A stretch of DNA of 64,000 nucleotides from an uncultured Eubacterium sp. GTDB taxonomy: Bacteria; Bacillota; Clostridia; Oscillospirales; Acutalibacteraceae. The notes below the pieces were generated by a model. That model saw only the letters and a list, made by a program, of their open reading frames with translations, ran no database searches and was not told the origin of the DNA. The position numbers and the translations under genes are program-made. Below, piece by piece: positions 18,154 to 27,183 of this stretch. Each line of letters opens with the position of its first letter. The stretch's first letter is position 1. The DNA is taken from NCBI GenBank assembly GCA_944380545.1, contig CALWHV010000014.1, positions 124,001 through 188,000 on the forward strand, read 5' to 3'.

Positions 18154-18426
18154 ATGACTATCAAACCACTTGCAGATAAGGTTCTGCTCGCTCCTATGGA
18201 GGCGGAGGAAACGACCGCTTCCGGGCTTTTCATCGCCGCATCCGCGCAGGAAAAGCCCGAATTTATGAGCGTTGCCGCAGTCGGCCCCGGCACTGAAAAG
18301 TATCCGATGACCGTTAAGGAGGGCGATAAGGTTATTATCACCAAATACAGCGGCACCAATGTTAAGGTAGACGGCAAAGAATACACAATCGCTTCCGTTA
18401 AGGACATCCTTGCGGTTGTAGAGTAA
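18154..18426 (+). CDS. groES: Co-chaperonin GroES
   Basis: The 90-residue protein caps the GroEL ring. It starts MTIKPLADKVLL and has the mobile-loop region ETTASGLFIAAS (about 18-30) and the roof-forming turn. It is slightly shorter than the usual 94-97. ATG at 18154 is chosen because AGAGGTG lies 9 bases ahead; a GTG at 18142 overlaps that site and is unlikely. groEL follows after 17 bases under the same CIRCE control. Confidence 0.96.
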   Translation: MTIKPLADKVLLAPMEAEETTASGLFIAASAQEKPEFMSVAAVGPGTEKYPMTVKEGDKVIITKYSGTNVKVDGKEYTIASVKDILAVVE

Positions 18427-18440
18427 TCCAGGAGGAATGA

Positions 18441-20084
<1,644 letters not shown>

Positions 20085-20103
20085 AGCATATCAAAGCAAA
20101 AAA

Positions 20104-20136
20104 GGTCCCGAAGGGTGCTTCCTCCGGGACTTTTTC
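20104..20136 (+). terminator. groESL terminator
   Basis: The stem GTCCCGaAGG / CCTcCGGGAC is followed by TTTTTC. It also stands between groEL and the convergent pyrophosphatase gene. Confidence 0.85.
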
Positions 20137-20163
20137 TTGTTGATGAATATTCAGCGTTAAATG

Positions 20164-20697
20164 CTACATTTGAAAGCGGCGTACATATTCCTCAATGCAG
20201 CTCTGGATTATCTCTTCCGCAGCCTCTCGATTCTGAAATTCGTTCACTATTGTGCGCTTGTCGTTTTCAAGTATCTTGTAGACCTCAAAGAAGTGCCTTA
20301 TCTCGTCAAATCTGTGCTTCGGAAGCTCGCTGATATCCGTATAGCAGTTGTAGTTCGGGTCGTTGACAGGCACTGCGATGATTTTTTCATCCCTTGTGCC
20401 GCTGTCCTCCATAATAAGCACGCCTATCGGCGAACATTCAACTATTGTCATAGGCTGTATCTTTTCGCTGCACAGCACAAGCACATCAAGAGGGTCCTTG
20501 TCGCTTGCAAAGGTGCGCGGTATGAAGCCGTAATTGGCGGGGTAGTGCGTGGAGGTAAACAACACTCGGTCAAGCTTGAGCATGCCGGTTTCTTTATCAA
20601 GCTCGTATTTGTTTTTGCCGCCCTTTGAGATTTCTATAACGGCGTAAAAGCGGTTTTTCTTGATTCTTTTTGGGCTGATATTGTGCCATATGTTCAT
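20164..20697 (-). CDS. ppa: Inorganic pyrophosphatase, family I
   Basis: A soluble pyrophosphatase of 177 residues, splitting PPi to two phosphates and so driving biosynthetic reactions. The metal-binding signature DKDPLDVLVL lies at about 65-74, with KNKYELDKETG near 28-38 and YPANYGFIPRT near 52-62, all as in the Mg-dependent family. The C-terminal half (HFFEVYKILE) is also typical. A strong AAAGGAGG precedes the ATG at 20697. It is convergent with groEL and divergent from azlC. Confidence 0.95.
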   Translation of the reverse strand: MNIWHNISPKRIKKNRFYAVIEISKGGKNKYELDKETGMLKLDRVLFTSTHYPANYGFIPRTFASDKDPLDVLVLCSEKIQPMTIVECSPIGVLIMEDSGTRDEKIIAVPVNDPNYNCYTDISELPKHRFDEIRHFFEVYKILENDKRTIVNEFQNREAAEEIIQSCIEEYVRRFQM

Positions 20698-20723
20698 AAG
20701 AACGCCTCCTTTAGTATGCTTTT

Positions 20724-20752
20724 ATGATAACATTTTTCACCGGCAAATACAA
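20724..20752 (-). promoter_or_regulatory. ppa promoter
   Basis: Read on the minus strand: TTGTAT (20752-20747), 17 bases, TATCAT (20729-20724). The Shine-Dalgarno AAAGGAGG follows about 12 bases later, giving a short leader. Confidence 0.5.
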
Positions 20753-20766
20753 CATAAAGATTTTTG

Positions 20767-20795
20767 TTGAAACCAAGATGGATTTGCTTTATAAT
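20767..20795 (+). promoter_or_regulatory. azlCD promoter
   Basis: TTGAAA (20767-20772), 17 bases, TATAAT (20790-20795): a near-consensus vegetative promoter in the ppa-azlC divergent gap. Confidence 0.75.
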
Positions 20796-20860
20796 ATTTC
20801 AGGATAAAATTCAGCCGGTGCGCCGATTTGTCGGCTATGAAGCGGCTCAAGAGGTTAATT

Positions 20861-21568
20861 ATGGATAATGGCAATAAAGCGTCAACCCTGCGCTTTGCAT
20901 TCAGAAAGTCGCTGCCCGTTCTTTTCGGCTATCTTTTTCTCGGCAGCGCATTCGGCATTATGCTTTATAATGCCGGCTATAATTGGATATGGGCGGCGTT
21001 TATCTCGCTTTTCGTTTATGCCGGATCGGGTCAATTTCTGCTCGTCTCTCTGCTCACCTCGGCGGCGAGTATCCCTACGGTCGCGATGATGACTCTGTTT
21101 GTCAACTCGCGCCATATGTTCTACGGCCTTTCGCTTATCGACAGGTTCAAGGCGGGCGGCTGGCGTTATCCTTTTATGATTTTTACGCTAACGGACGAGA
21201 CCTATTCCGTAAATATTTCCTTTGACCGCGTACCCGGCGGCGTTAGCGAGCCGCGCGCCCGTTTTTTGATAGGGGAGTTCGATCATCTTTACTGGATCCT
21301 CGGCTCCGTGCTCGGCTCGCTTCTCGGTCAAAGCCTGCCCGTTGATTTTACTGGTATTGATTTTTCGATGACGGCGCTTTTCACCGTTATTTTTGTGGAT
21401 CTTGTTATAGATATTAAAAATAAGATATGCGGGGCTGTTGGCGTATTCTGCGCTTTTGTGTGCCTGATGCTGTTCGGCGCGGATAATTTTTTGCTGCCCT
21501 CGCTTCTTCTGTGCGTTTTGCTGCTTTCCGCTGCAAAGCCGTTCTTTGAAAAAAGGGGGATTGAATAA
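20861..21568 (+). CDS. azlC: AzlC family branched-chain amino acid exporter, large subunit
   Basis: A membrane protein of 235 residues. It shows the AzlC opening ALRFAFRKSLPV-type segment, LGSAFGIMLYNAG, the conserved AGSGQFLLVSLL near residue 60 and FVNSRHMFYGL near 93, with about five to six hydrophobic helices. With AzlD it exports branched-chain amino acids or analogues (azaleucine resistance in Bacillus). ATG at 20861 is chosen over a start at 20828 because AGAGGTT precedes it. Its stop overlaps azlD by one base. Confidence 0.92.
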   Translation: MDNGNKASTLRFAFRKSLPVLFGYLFLGSAFGIMLYNAGYNWIWAAFISLFVYAGSGQFLLVSLLTSAASIPTVAMMTLFVNSRHMFYGLSLIDRFKAGGWRYPFMIFTLTDETYSVNISFDRVPGGVSEPRARFLIGEFDHLYWILGSVLGSLLGQSLPVDFTGIDFSMTALFTVIFVDLVIDIKNKICGAVGVFCAFVCLMLFGADNFLLPSLLLCVLLLSAAKPFFEKRGIE

Positions 21569-21903
21569 TGCCTCTTTCTTTCAAGCAAACCGTAATTATC
21601 ATCGCCGTTGCAGCGGTCTGCACCTTTGCAACAAGGCTTGTGCCGTTCGTTCTTTTCAGCGGAAAAAAGGAGCCACCTAAATTCGTGCGCTATATCGGCT
21701 CAGTGCTGCCCGTGGCAATAATCGGCGTCCTTATCGTTTACGGAATCGGAGACGCCCGCGAAACAGGCCTTTATGCGCTCTGGCCGAAGCTCATCGCCGT
21801 TGCGGCAACAGCGCTTGTCCATATATGGAGGCGCAACACACTTTTGAGCATTGCGGTCGGTACCATAGGTTATATGCTGCTCATAAATTTTGTTTTTGTT
21901 TAA
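21568..21903 (+). CDS. azlD: AzlD family branched-chain amino acid exporter, small subunit
   Basis: The 111-residue protein has about four membrane helices and matches AzlD: ATRLVPFVLFSGKKEPPKFV near the N-terminus, VLPVAIIGVLIVYG in the middle and a final RNTLLSIAVGTIGYMLL. It is the small partner of AzlC, with the genes joined as TAATG, which implies translational coupling and fixed ratios. Confidence 0.92.
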   Translation: MPLSFKQTVIIIAVAAVCTFATRLVPFVLFSGKKEPPKFVRYIGSVLPVAIIGVLIVYGIGDARETGLYALWPKLIAVAATALVHIWRRNTLLSIAVGTIGYMLLINFVFV

Positions 21904-21918
21904 CGCCGCCCTGCGCAC

Positions 21919-21947
21919 TTGAATATTTGATCCGTTTATTATAGAAT
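21919..21947 (+). promoter_or_regulatory. Promoter of the MIF-like / sirtuin / lipoprotein genes
   Basis: TTGAAT (21919-21924), 17 bases, TAGAAT (21942-21947), with AAGGAG shortly before the next ATG. Confidence 0.6.
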
Positions 21948-21975
21948 AGATGTATAAATTTAAGGAGTTGGTATT

Positions 21976-22314
21976 ATGCCTTTCATAAATGTTAAAACAA
22001 ACACACCCTTAACGGCTTCACAGCGCGAATCCGTAAAATCAAAGCTCGGCACGGCTATAGAAGATCTTGGCAAAACCGAAAGCTGGCTGATGATCGGCTT
22101 TGAGCCGGAGCAGTCAATGTATTTTAAGGGCAGCGACGAGCCTTGTGCCTTTGTGGATGTTTCCGTGTTCGGAAGCTCAAGCGATTCACAGTGTAAAAAG
22201 ATGACGGAGGATGTATGCGCCGTTATTTCCGGCGAGCTCGGAATTTCGGCGGACAGGATATATGTTAAATATTCCGGCACTTCCCAGTGGGGCTGGAACA
22301 ATATGAATTTTTAA
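21976..22314 (+). CDS. MIF/tautomerase superfamily protein
   Basis: This 112-residue protein resembles macrophage migration inhibitory factor and phenylpyruvate tautomerases. It begins MPFINVKTN, leaving proline as the first residue after Met removal, the catalytic base of the superfamily. The length and the pattern (central KTESWLMIGFEP and SMYFKGSDEPCAFVDVSVFG, C-terminal DRIYVKYSG) fit the MIF subgroup better than the short 4-oxalocrotonate enzymes. The natural substrate of the bacterial form is unknown. It is followed after 12 bases by the sirtuin gene. Confidence 0.85.
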   Translation: MPFINVKTNTPLTASQRESVKSKLGTAIEDLGKTESWLMIGFEPEQSMYFKGSDEPCAFVDVSVFGSSSDSQCKKMTEDVCAVISGELGISADRIYVKYSGTSQWGWNNMNF

Positions 22315-22326
22315 GAGGCATTTATT

Positions 22327-23043
22327 ATGACGCTTCAGCAGATTATCGATTGCAGCAGCAATATCGTCTTTTTCGGCGGAGCCGGCGTTTCTACGGAGAG
22401 CGGGATTCCCGATTTTCGTTCCGTTGACGGGCTTTATAATCAAAAATACGATTATCCGCCTGAGGAAATACTGTCGGACGGCTTTTTCAATACTCATACC
22501 GAAGAGTTTTACCGCTTTTACCGTGATAAAATGCTTTGTCTAAACGCAGAGCCGAACGCCGCTCATTACAAGCTGGCTGAGCTTGAAAGAGCGGGGAAGC
22601 TTTCCGCTGTTGTCACTCAGAATATTGACGGTCTGCATCAAAAGGCGGGCAGCAAAACCGTTTATGAGCTTCACGGCACGATTTGGAAAAATCATTGCAC
22701 AGCCTGCGCAAAGCAGTTTTCGGCCGAATATATAAGAGAATGCAGCGGTGTCCCGCGCTGCGATTCCTGCGGCGGCATCATTGCGCCGGATGTTGTGCTT
22801 TACGGGCAGAGCCTTGATATGAGGGTTATGAACGCGGCTGCAAACGCTATCTCAAGAGCTGACTGCCTTATCGTAGCAGGTACGAGTCTCGCCGTTTATC
22901 CCGCTGCGGGATTTATAAATTATTTCATCGGCGCCAATTTCGTGCTTATAAACAAGACGCAAACTCCGGCTGATTCCAAAGCACAGCTCGTTATTCACGA
23001 CAGCGTGGGCAAGGTGCTTTCCGAAATCAAGGTGAACGGGTGA
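22327..23043 (+). CDS. cobB: NAD-dependent protein deacylase (sirtuin)
   Basis: The 238-residue sirtuin removes acyl groups from protein lysines using NAD. Motifs: FFGGAGVSTESGIPDFRS near residue 15, TQNIDGLHQKAG near 97, catalytic histidine in YELHGT, a zinc site of two pairs (CTAC and CDSC), and the late VAGTSLAVYPAAG. All catalytic residues are present. It shares an operon with the MIF-like gene upstream and a lipoprotein gene 4 bases downstream. Confidence 0.94.
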   Translation: MTLQQIIDCSSNIVFFGGAGVSTESGIPDFRSVDGLYNQKYDYPPEEILSDGFFNTHTEEFYRFYRDKMLCLNAEPNAAHYKLAELERAGKLSAVVTQNIDGLHQKAGSKTVYELHGTIWKNHCTACAKQFSAEYIRECSGVPRCDSCGGIIAPDVVLYGQSLDMRVMNAAANAISRADCLIVAGTSLAVYPAAGFINYFIGANFVLINKTQTPADSKAQLVIHDSVGKVLSEIKVNG

Positions 23044-23047
23044 TAAG

Positions 23048-23929
23048 ATGAAAAAGATAATTTCTCTGCTTTTATGCCTGCTTTTGATTTGCTTGTCATT
23101 TAGCGGCTGCGCTGATAAAGCGCCGGAATATGAGCTTAAATATACTTATGATTCCCACTACTCGTTAGATGACGGCTCGCTTGAAATATATTCCGCGCTT
23201 TGCAAGGCTGCAGAAGCCGGCGAAAGCTCTGTCAGCATCGGTGAAACGGATTATGACGCAGCATTGAGGCTCTTTTACATTTCCTGCCCATTTTCTGCGT
23301 TTGTCAGCGATATGAATGTCAATTCAGACGGCAGCCTGAGAATTTCGTATAAGGAAACTCAGTCTAACATCGCTAAAAAGGCAGAACAGTTTGAGGAAGC
23401 TGTTGCCGCTGCGCTTTATGAGTGCGGTTACCCGGACGAGCCCGCCGAGGAACAGCTGCTGAATATTTATTCCTATGTTTCGCAGAATGTTTCATATAAC
23501 GGCGAATTGTCAACGGCATATGACGCTGCTGTGCAAAAAGAAGGCTCATCATCTGCGTATGAGGGAATGTTTCGCTATCTTGTGCAGCAGGCGGGATTTT
23601 CCGCGTCAAGAGTCTACGGCGTGGCGCACGATTCAACACATTTCATCACGCAGGTGGAGCTTGACGGCGAACTGTATTATTTTGATCCCTGCGCAGAAAA
23701 TTCTTTTTCCGGCGGCAAAGGCCTTTCGTATTTTGCAATGGATACGCTTGGACTTCAGAAGATGGGCTTAGGGGAGGGAACATGCTATTCCGATAATGAG
23801 CCTATAAGCTTTGACTCCTCCTCGGGCAGGTTTTCAAAGCTGTACCGCACGGTTTCATATGAATATAAAGACGGCGTTATAACAGCAACCACAAAAAGCG
23901 GAGAAGTTGTGCAAGTTGCACTAAAATAG
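23048..23929 (+). CDS. Lipoprotein with transglutaminase-like domain lacking the catalytic cysteine
   Basis: A protein of 293 residues with a signal peptide and lipobox SFSGC (lipid-modified C21). The later half (about 135-215) looks like a transglutaminase/protease core: GSSSAYEGMFRYLVQQAGF at 166-184, H198 in STHFIT, and D213 in YYFDP. In the family the first motif reads G-x-C, but here the position is serine (S168), so thiol catalysis seems lost while His and Asp remain. It may bind peptides or glycans at the membrane surface. The assignment rests on motif spacing only and is moderate. Confidence 0.6.
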   Translation: MKKIISLLLCLLLICLSFSGCADKAPEYELKYTYDSHYSLDDGSLEIYSALCKAAEAGESSVSIGETDYDAALRLFYISCPFSAFVSDMNVNSDGSLRISYKETQSNIAKKAEQFEEAVAAALYECGYPDEPAEEQLLNIYSYVSQNVSYNGELSTAYDAAVQKEGSSSAYEGMFRYLVQQAGFSASRVYGVAHDSTHFITQVELDGELYYFDPCAENSFSGGKGLSYFAMDTLGLQKMGLGEGTCYSDNEPISFDSSSGRFSKLYRTVSYEYKDGVITATTKSGEVVQVALK

Positions 23930-24016
23930 CTCTAATTGCTCGCTGTGAGTTTTCGCTCACTGTTTAATATGCACAAATATAATTGTAAAATAATTATTAA
24001 CAATACTCTTGCTTTG
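23930..24016. other. Intergenic gap between the lipoprotein gene and the small unit
   Basis: AT-rich sequence. It holds a weak 5-bp hairpin (GTGAG / CTCAC at 23945-23959) without a proper T-run, possibly a poor terminator for the lipoprotein gene. I see no other feature here. Confidence 0.4.
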
Positions 24017-24071
24017 TTGACTTTCGTTTCACTGTGAATATAATGTTGTTGCAATGCAAAAGGTGTTGCAA
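24017..24071 (+). promoter_or_regulatory. Strong promoter with start-site direct repeat, before the 22-codon ORF
   Basis: TTGACT (24017-24022), 16 bases, TATAAT (24039-24044): a near-perfect promoter. An exact 8-base direct repeat TGTTGCAA stands at 24047-24054 and 24064-24071, around the expected transcription start, where a repressor could bind. No larger gene lies between it and the terminator at 24204. Confidence 0.7.
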
Positions 24072-24096
24072 AATTCAGTTTTGGAGGCGAAAGTCG

Positions 24097-24165
24097 ATGT
24101 TCAAGCTTCTGATGAAATGCGCGCGTATTCTTGCCGAGTGCGATACCGCTTATTTTGAAAGATAA
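24097..24165 (+). CDS. Candidate 22-residue microprotein
   Basis: ATG at 24097 has GGAGG 9 bases ahead and opens a 22-codon frame ending in TAA at 24163-24165. The peptide begins MFKLLMKCARILAEC and ends DTAYFER; the first 14 residues would make an amphipathic helix with basic and hydrophobic faces and two cysteines. The ORF sits alone between its own promoter and a strong terminator, so a transcript of about 190 bases is expected. It could be a true small protein, a membrane-active peptide, or a translated region in a regulatory RNA. I know no family match. Confidence 0.45.
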   Translation: MFKLLMKCARILAECDTAYFER

Positions 24166-24203
24166 GCTGCGCCGAAAGATACCGCGGCATAGCAGAAATA
24201 ACC

Positions 24204-24243
24204 GCTCCGAAGCAGATCGGTCTGTTTCGGAGCTTATTTTTTT
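24204..24243 (+). terminator. Strong terminator of the small transcription unit
   Basis: An 8-bp stem GCTCCGAA / TTCGGAGC extended inward by CAGA / TCTG around a TCGG loop is followed by TTATTTTTTTT. One of the best terminators in the window. Confidence 0.92.
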
Positions 24244-24273
24244 AATATTCGCATAAATTTTGTCAAAATTCGG

Positions 24274-24302
24274 TTGCCAATCGGTCTGAAATATGTTAAA
24301 AT
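24274..24302 (+). promoter_or_regulatory. Promoter of the GPH-type transporter gene
   Basis: TTGCCA (24274-24279), 17 bases, TAAAAT (24297-24302). It lies after the terminator, so the transporter is transcribed separately from the small unit. Confidence 0.6.
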
Positions 24303-24354
24303 TGTATAGAACGCGTCAGCCGATGCGTTCAGGCAAATATTAAGGGGTGATAAA

Positions 24355-26808
24355 ATGGCTGATAAGGTTTCAGTCAAACAAAAAGTAGGCGGGTTTTTAG
24401 ACAACCTGCGCTACTACTGGAATGAGCCGCCCAAGGGCAAGTATATGACATTTAAAGAGATCGTGTCATATGCCGGCGGCGGTATCGGATGTTATTTCAT
24501 TATTCTGTTCGGTACGCAGCTCTCGGTTTCAACAACCAATATGATCGTCGGCGGCGCCATCGGCATCGGGCCCACCGATATGTATATCCTCTACATAATT
24601 TCCACGCTTGCCGGCATACCTCTTACCGGTATTCGTGCCAATATGGTAGACAACACGCGCGGGCGCGGCGGTAAATACAGGCCATACCTTATCTCTATCG
24701 GTATTCCCACTATCATATGCGCGCTCGGCTATGTTTATTTCCCTTATGACAGTCTGCAAAATCTCGTTTCCGGCGAGGTTTTCGGCCGCGAGGCGTATTA
24801 TGTTCTCAAATGCGCGGTCGTGCTTGTTTTCAACCTGCTGCTGTCTTTCTTCTACGCGTTCTTTAACGATGCATACACCAATCTTATCCATGTTCTTTCA
24901 CCGAACACGCAGGAAAGAACGGATGTTCTTGCGATTAAATCCGTTGTTTATTCGCTTGCTCCGTCCATTTCAAATATAGTTCTTCCTCTCGTTGCGCAGA
25001 TATTCACAAACGATGATCTTTACGATATCAATGTTTACAGGATCGCATATCCTCTTTATGCGCTTGTAGGTATTATAGGCACCGTTATTGTTTATGCCAA
25101 CACGCAGGAAAAGATCGTTCAGGCAAAGACACATACAATCCAGATCGGCTTTTGGGACGCTCTTAAAGAGGTTGCCAAAAACAAGTATTTCTGGATCATC
25201 TCACTTGCCGGCTGGCTCGGCTTCCTTGAGGGCGCCTACGGCAATATACTCACCTGGTCCTACAACTACGGTCATACCGCCACGGGCGGCGAGTTTGCCC
25301 TTATTCAAACGCTTACGGGTAATGCTTCCCTGTGGGGCATGCTGCTTGCCCCGTTGTGTATCAGAAAATGGGGCAAAAAGCGCGTGCTTATCGGCATCAA
25401 TATTCTCAATATCCTGTTTATTCTTGCCATGGGCATAAATATGGACAGTATTTGGTGGCTCTTCATCTGCGTTTACTTCAACTGGCTCGTCGGCGCGTTC
25501 GAGCAGATAACTACGCCTGCTATCCAGGCTGATATACGCGACTATCAGCAGTATAAGTCCGGCGAGCGCATAGACGGAATGTTTGCCGCAGTAACCACCA
25601 TCGGCGGCGTTATAACTCTGTTTACCTCCGGCGTGCTTCCCGCAGTTCAGGAGATGTACGGAATTAAGGACGGCAACGGCTATGAAAGTCCGTACGATAT
25701 TCTTGATGTAACCACCGGCCAGCCCGGCCTGCTGCACGATATGATGTGGGCGGTAATCATAATGGCTGCCGTCGGCGCTTTCCTCAATATGGTTCCGTAT
25801 CTGTTTTATGATTTCACGGAGAAAAAGCAAAAGTCCGTCGTTCGCGTACTCCAGGTCCGCGCGCTGTTTGAGGATTACGGCAATAACGCACTTGATAATC
25901 ATCAGATAGTTGAAGCCATTGATATGGTTGAGGAAGCAAGAACCATGTCCGTAGCTAAGCCCAAAAAGGCTGACAAGGATTCGTATAGAAACATCAAGGA
26001 TAAAGCTCAGTACAAGGCTGCAAAGAAGGCTTATAAGGACGCAGTTGCATATAACGAAGAGATAGATATCGCAAAATTCGTCTGCAACGAGCTTGATAAG
26101 TTCGACACAGAGCTTTATAAATATCAGATAGATGTTTACGAAAAGATCTACGAGAACGGAATCGAAGGCCTTGTAGGCACTTCTTACGACAGCATTGCAA
26201 AAGAGCTTGCAGCCGCAAAGGCTATGCCTCAGCACAGCGAGGAGCAAAAGGAGATACGCAAATTTGCCGTTAAGCTTGCAAAATCAAAGAAGTCTGCAAA
26301 GAAGGCGTTTGAAAAGTATTACGGCTCGATAAAGGATTTCACGGAGCCGGATATGGCGGATCTTACCAAGCTGTTTGACGAGGAAGACGCTATTGAGGAT
26401 AAGATTTATAAGCTTGTGGATAAAAGAACCGCAGCCAAAAAGGCAAAAGACAATGCTGCGTTTGAAGCCGCTAAGGATGAGATCAAAAAGCTCAATATTC
26501 AGCTCAAGGCGGCAAGAGCAAGAAGCAAGAAAAAGATGGATGAATTTGCACAGTTCAATAAGTCCGCAAAGCCGTTTATCGACGCGCGCAAGCTTCTGCT
26601 TCAAAAAGAGAATTACAGCCATTTTGACGAGATCGCGGCTCTTTACGAGGATGCAAAGCTCAAGGCAGACGCCGAAGATCGCGAAAAAGAAGAGCTTGCC
26701 GCTCTCAAGCGCATGGAGCAGGAGGCCGAGCTTGCTGCAAGAAAGGCTCAAAAGGCTCTTAAGAAATCTCAAAAGGCAGAAAAGAAGAATAATAAAAAGA
26801 ACGATTGA
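24355..26808 (+). CDS. GPH-type (MelB-like) MFS sugar transporter with long charged cytoplasmic tail
   Basis: An 817-residue protein. Residues up to about 485 form a 12-helix transporter of the glycoside-pentoside-hexuronide cation symporter family: the loop DNTRGRGGKYRPYLIS near residue 100 is the family signature, and the later QADIRDYQQYKSGERIDG is also GPH-like. The remaining 330 residues have no membrane segment, are very rich in Lys, Ala, Glu and Asp, and are predicted helical to coiled coil, ending in KKSQKAEKKNNKKND. Usual GPH proteins are 450-500 residues. The tail is not a PTS IIA domain. Substrate is likely a glycoside; no sugar gene is adjacent. Start: ATG after GGGGTGATAAA. Confidence 0.85.
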   Translation: MADKVSVKQKVGGFLDNLRYYWNEPPKGKYMTFKEIVSYAGGGIGCYFIILFGTQLSVSTTNMIVGGAIGIGPTDMYILYIISTLAGIPLTGIRANMVDNTRGRGGKYRPYLISIGIPTIICALGYVYFPYDSLQNLVSGEVFGREAYYVLKCAVVLVFNLLLSFFYAFFNDAYTNLIHVLSPNTQERTDVLAIKSVVYSLAPSISNIVLPLVAQIFTNDDLYDINVYRIAYPLYALVGIIGTVIVYANTQEKIVQAKTHTIQIGFWDALKEVAKNKYFWIISLAGWLGFLEGAYGNILTWSYNYGHTATGGEFALIQTLTGNASLWGMLLAPLCIRKWGKKRVLIGINILNILFILAMGINMDSIWWLFICVYFNWLVGAFEQITTPAIQADIRDYQQYKSGERIDGMFAAVTTIGGVITLFTSGVLPAVQEMYGIKDGNGYESPYDILDVTTGQPGLLHDMMWAVIIMAAVGAFLNMVPYLFYDFTEKKQKSVVRVLQVRALFEDYGNNALDNHQIVEAIDMVEEARTMSVAKPKKADKDSYRNIKDKAQYKAAKKAYKDAVAYNEEIDIAKFVCNELDKFDTELYKYQIDVYEKIYENGIEGLVGTSYDSIAKELAAAKAMPQHSEEQKEIRKFAVKLAKSKKSAKKAFEKYYGSIKDFTEPDMADLTKLFDEEDAIEDKIYKLVDKRTAAKKAKDNAAFEAAKDEIKKLNIQLKAARARSKKKMDEFAQFNKSAKPFIDARKLLLQKENYSHFDEIAALYEDAKLKADAEDREKEELAALKRMEQEAELAARKAQKALKKSQKAEKKNNKKND

Positions 26809-26824
26809 TCGCTCTTTAACCAAC

Positions 26825-26857
26825 AGGCTGTTCGCATTTCGCGGGCAGCCTTTTTTA
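26825..26857 (+). terminator. Terminator after the transporter gene
   Basis: An 11-bp stem AGGCTGTTCGC / GCGGGCAGCCT (two G-U pairs) with loop ATTTC and a TTTTTT run. Confidence 0.88.
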
Positions 26858-26897
26858 CTGCAAAACACAACAAAAAAATAACGCTTCGCCTCGGTTA

Positions 26898-26926
26898 TTA
26901 CATTTCAGCATTTTTTCGCATATTAT
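26898..26926 (+). promoter_or_regulatory. Promoter of the DUF3343-cysteine desulfurase pair
   Basis: TTACAT (26898-26903), 17 bases, TATTAT (26921-26926), followed by ATGAGGT near the start of the DUF3343 gene. Confidence 0.5.
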
Positions 26927-26955
26927 GCAGTATGAATTGAAATGAGGTAATCGCA

Positions 26956-27183
26956 ATGAGCTATTATATAAAAGTAGGCAGTATAACTAACGCGCAGCGC
27001 GCAAGAAGTTTTCTTCATTCAGCCTCCGTTAAGGCGCAGATAAGAAAGCTTCCCGATCCTAAGCCCGGCGACGGCTGCGGATATGTGCTTCTTGTAGACG
27101 AGCAGGATTTGCAAAGATCTCTTTCAAGACTTGAAAGAGCCGGTATACGGGTTTTGGGGGCGCAAAAATATGATTTATCTTGA
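26956..27183 (+). CDS. DUF3343 small protein (putative sulfur/selenium carrier)
   Basis: A 75-residue protein of the DUF3343 family (PF11823, named a putative Se/S carrier-like protein). The conserved cysteine lies in GDGCGYVLLV near residue 40, corresponding to the SCG motif of the family. It overlaps a cysteine desulfurase gene by 14 bases, which fits a role in receiving persulfide or selenium from it. The acceptor downstream is not visible here; no selD or selenoprotein genes lie near. Confidence 0.8.
   Translation: MSYYIKVGSITNAQRARSFLHSASVKAQIRKLPDPKPGDGCGYVLLVDEQDLQRSLSRLERAGIRVLGAQKYDLS

Noticed and set aside
20115-20628. Plus-strand ORFs of 72 and 155 codons across ppa
   Set aside because: They lie antisense to a well-conserved pyrophosphatase gene and have no Shine-Dalgarno or recognisable protein.
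24170-24243. Possible T-box riboswitch: a TACCGCGG-like word before a strong terminator
   Set aside because: The TGGN bulge sequence and the stem I region are absent, and the terminator is followed by a separate promoter for a sugar transporter, not by an amino acid gene.
25201-26247. Minus-strand ORF of 348 codons inside the transporter gene
   Set aside because: Antisense to the GPH transporter and its tail; no family match, no ribosome-binding site.
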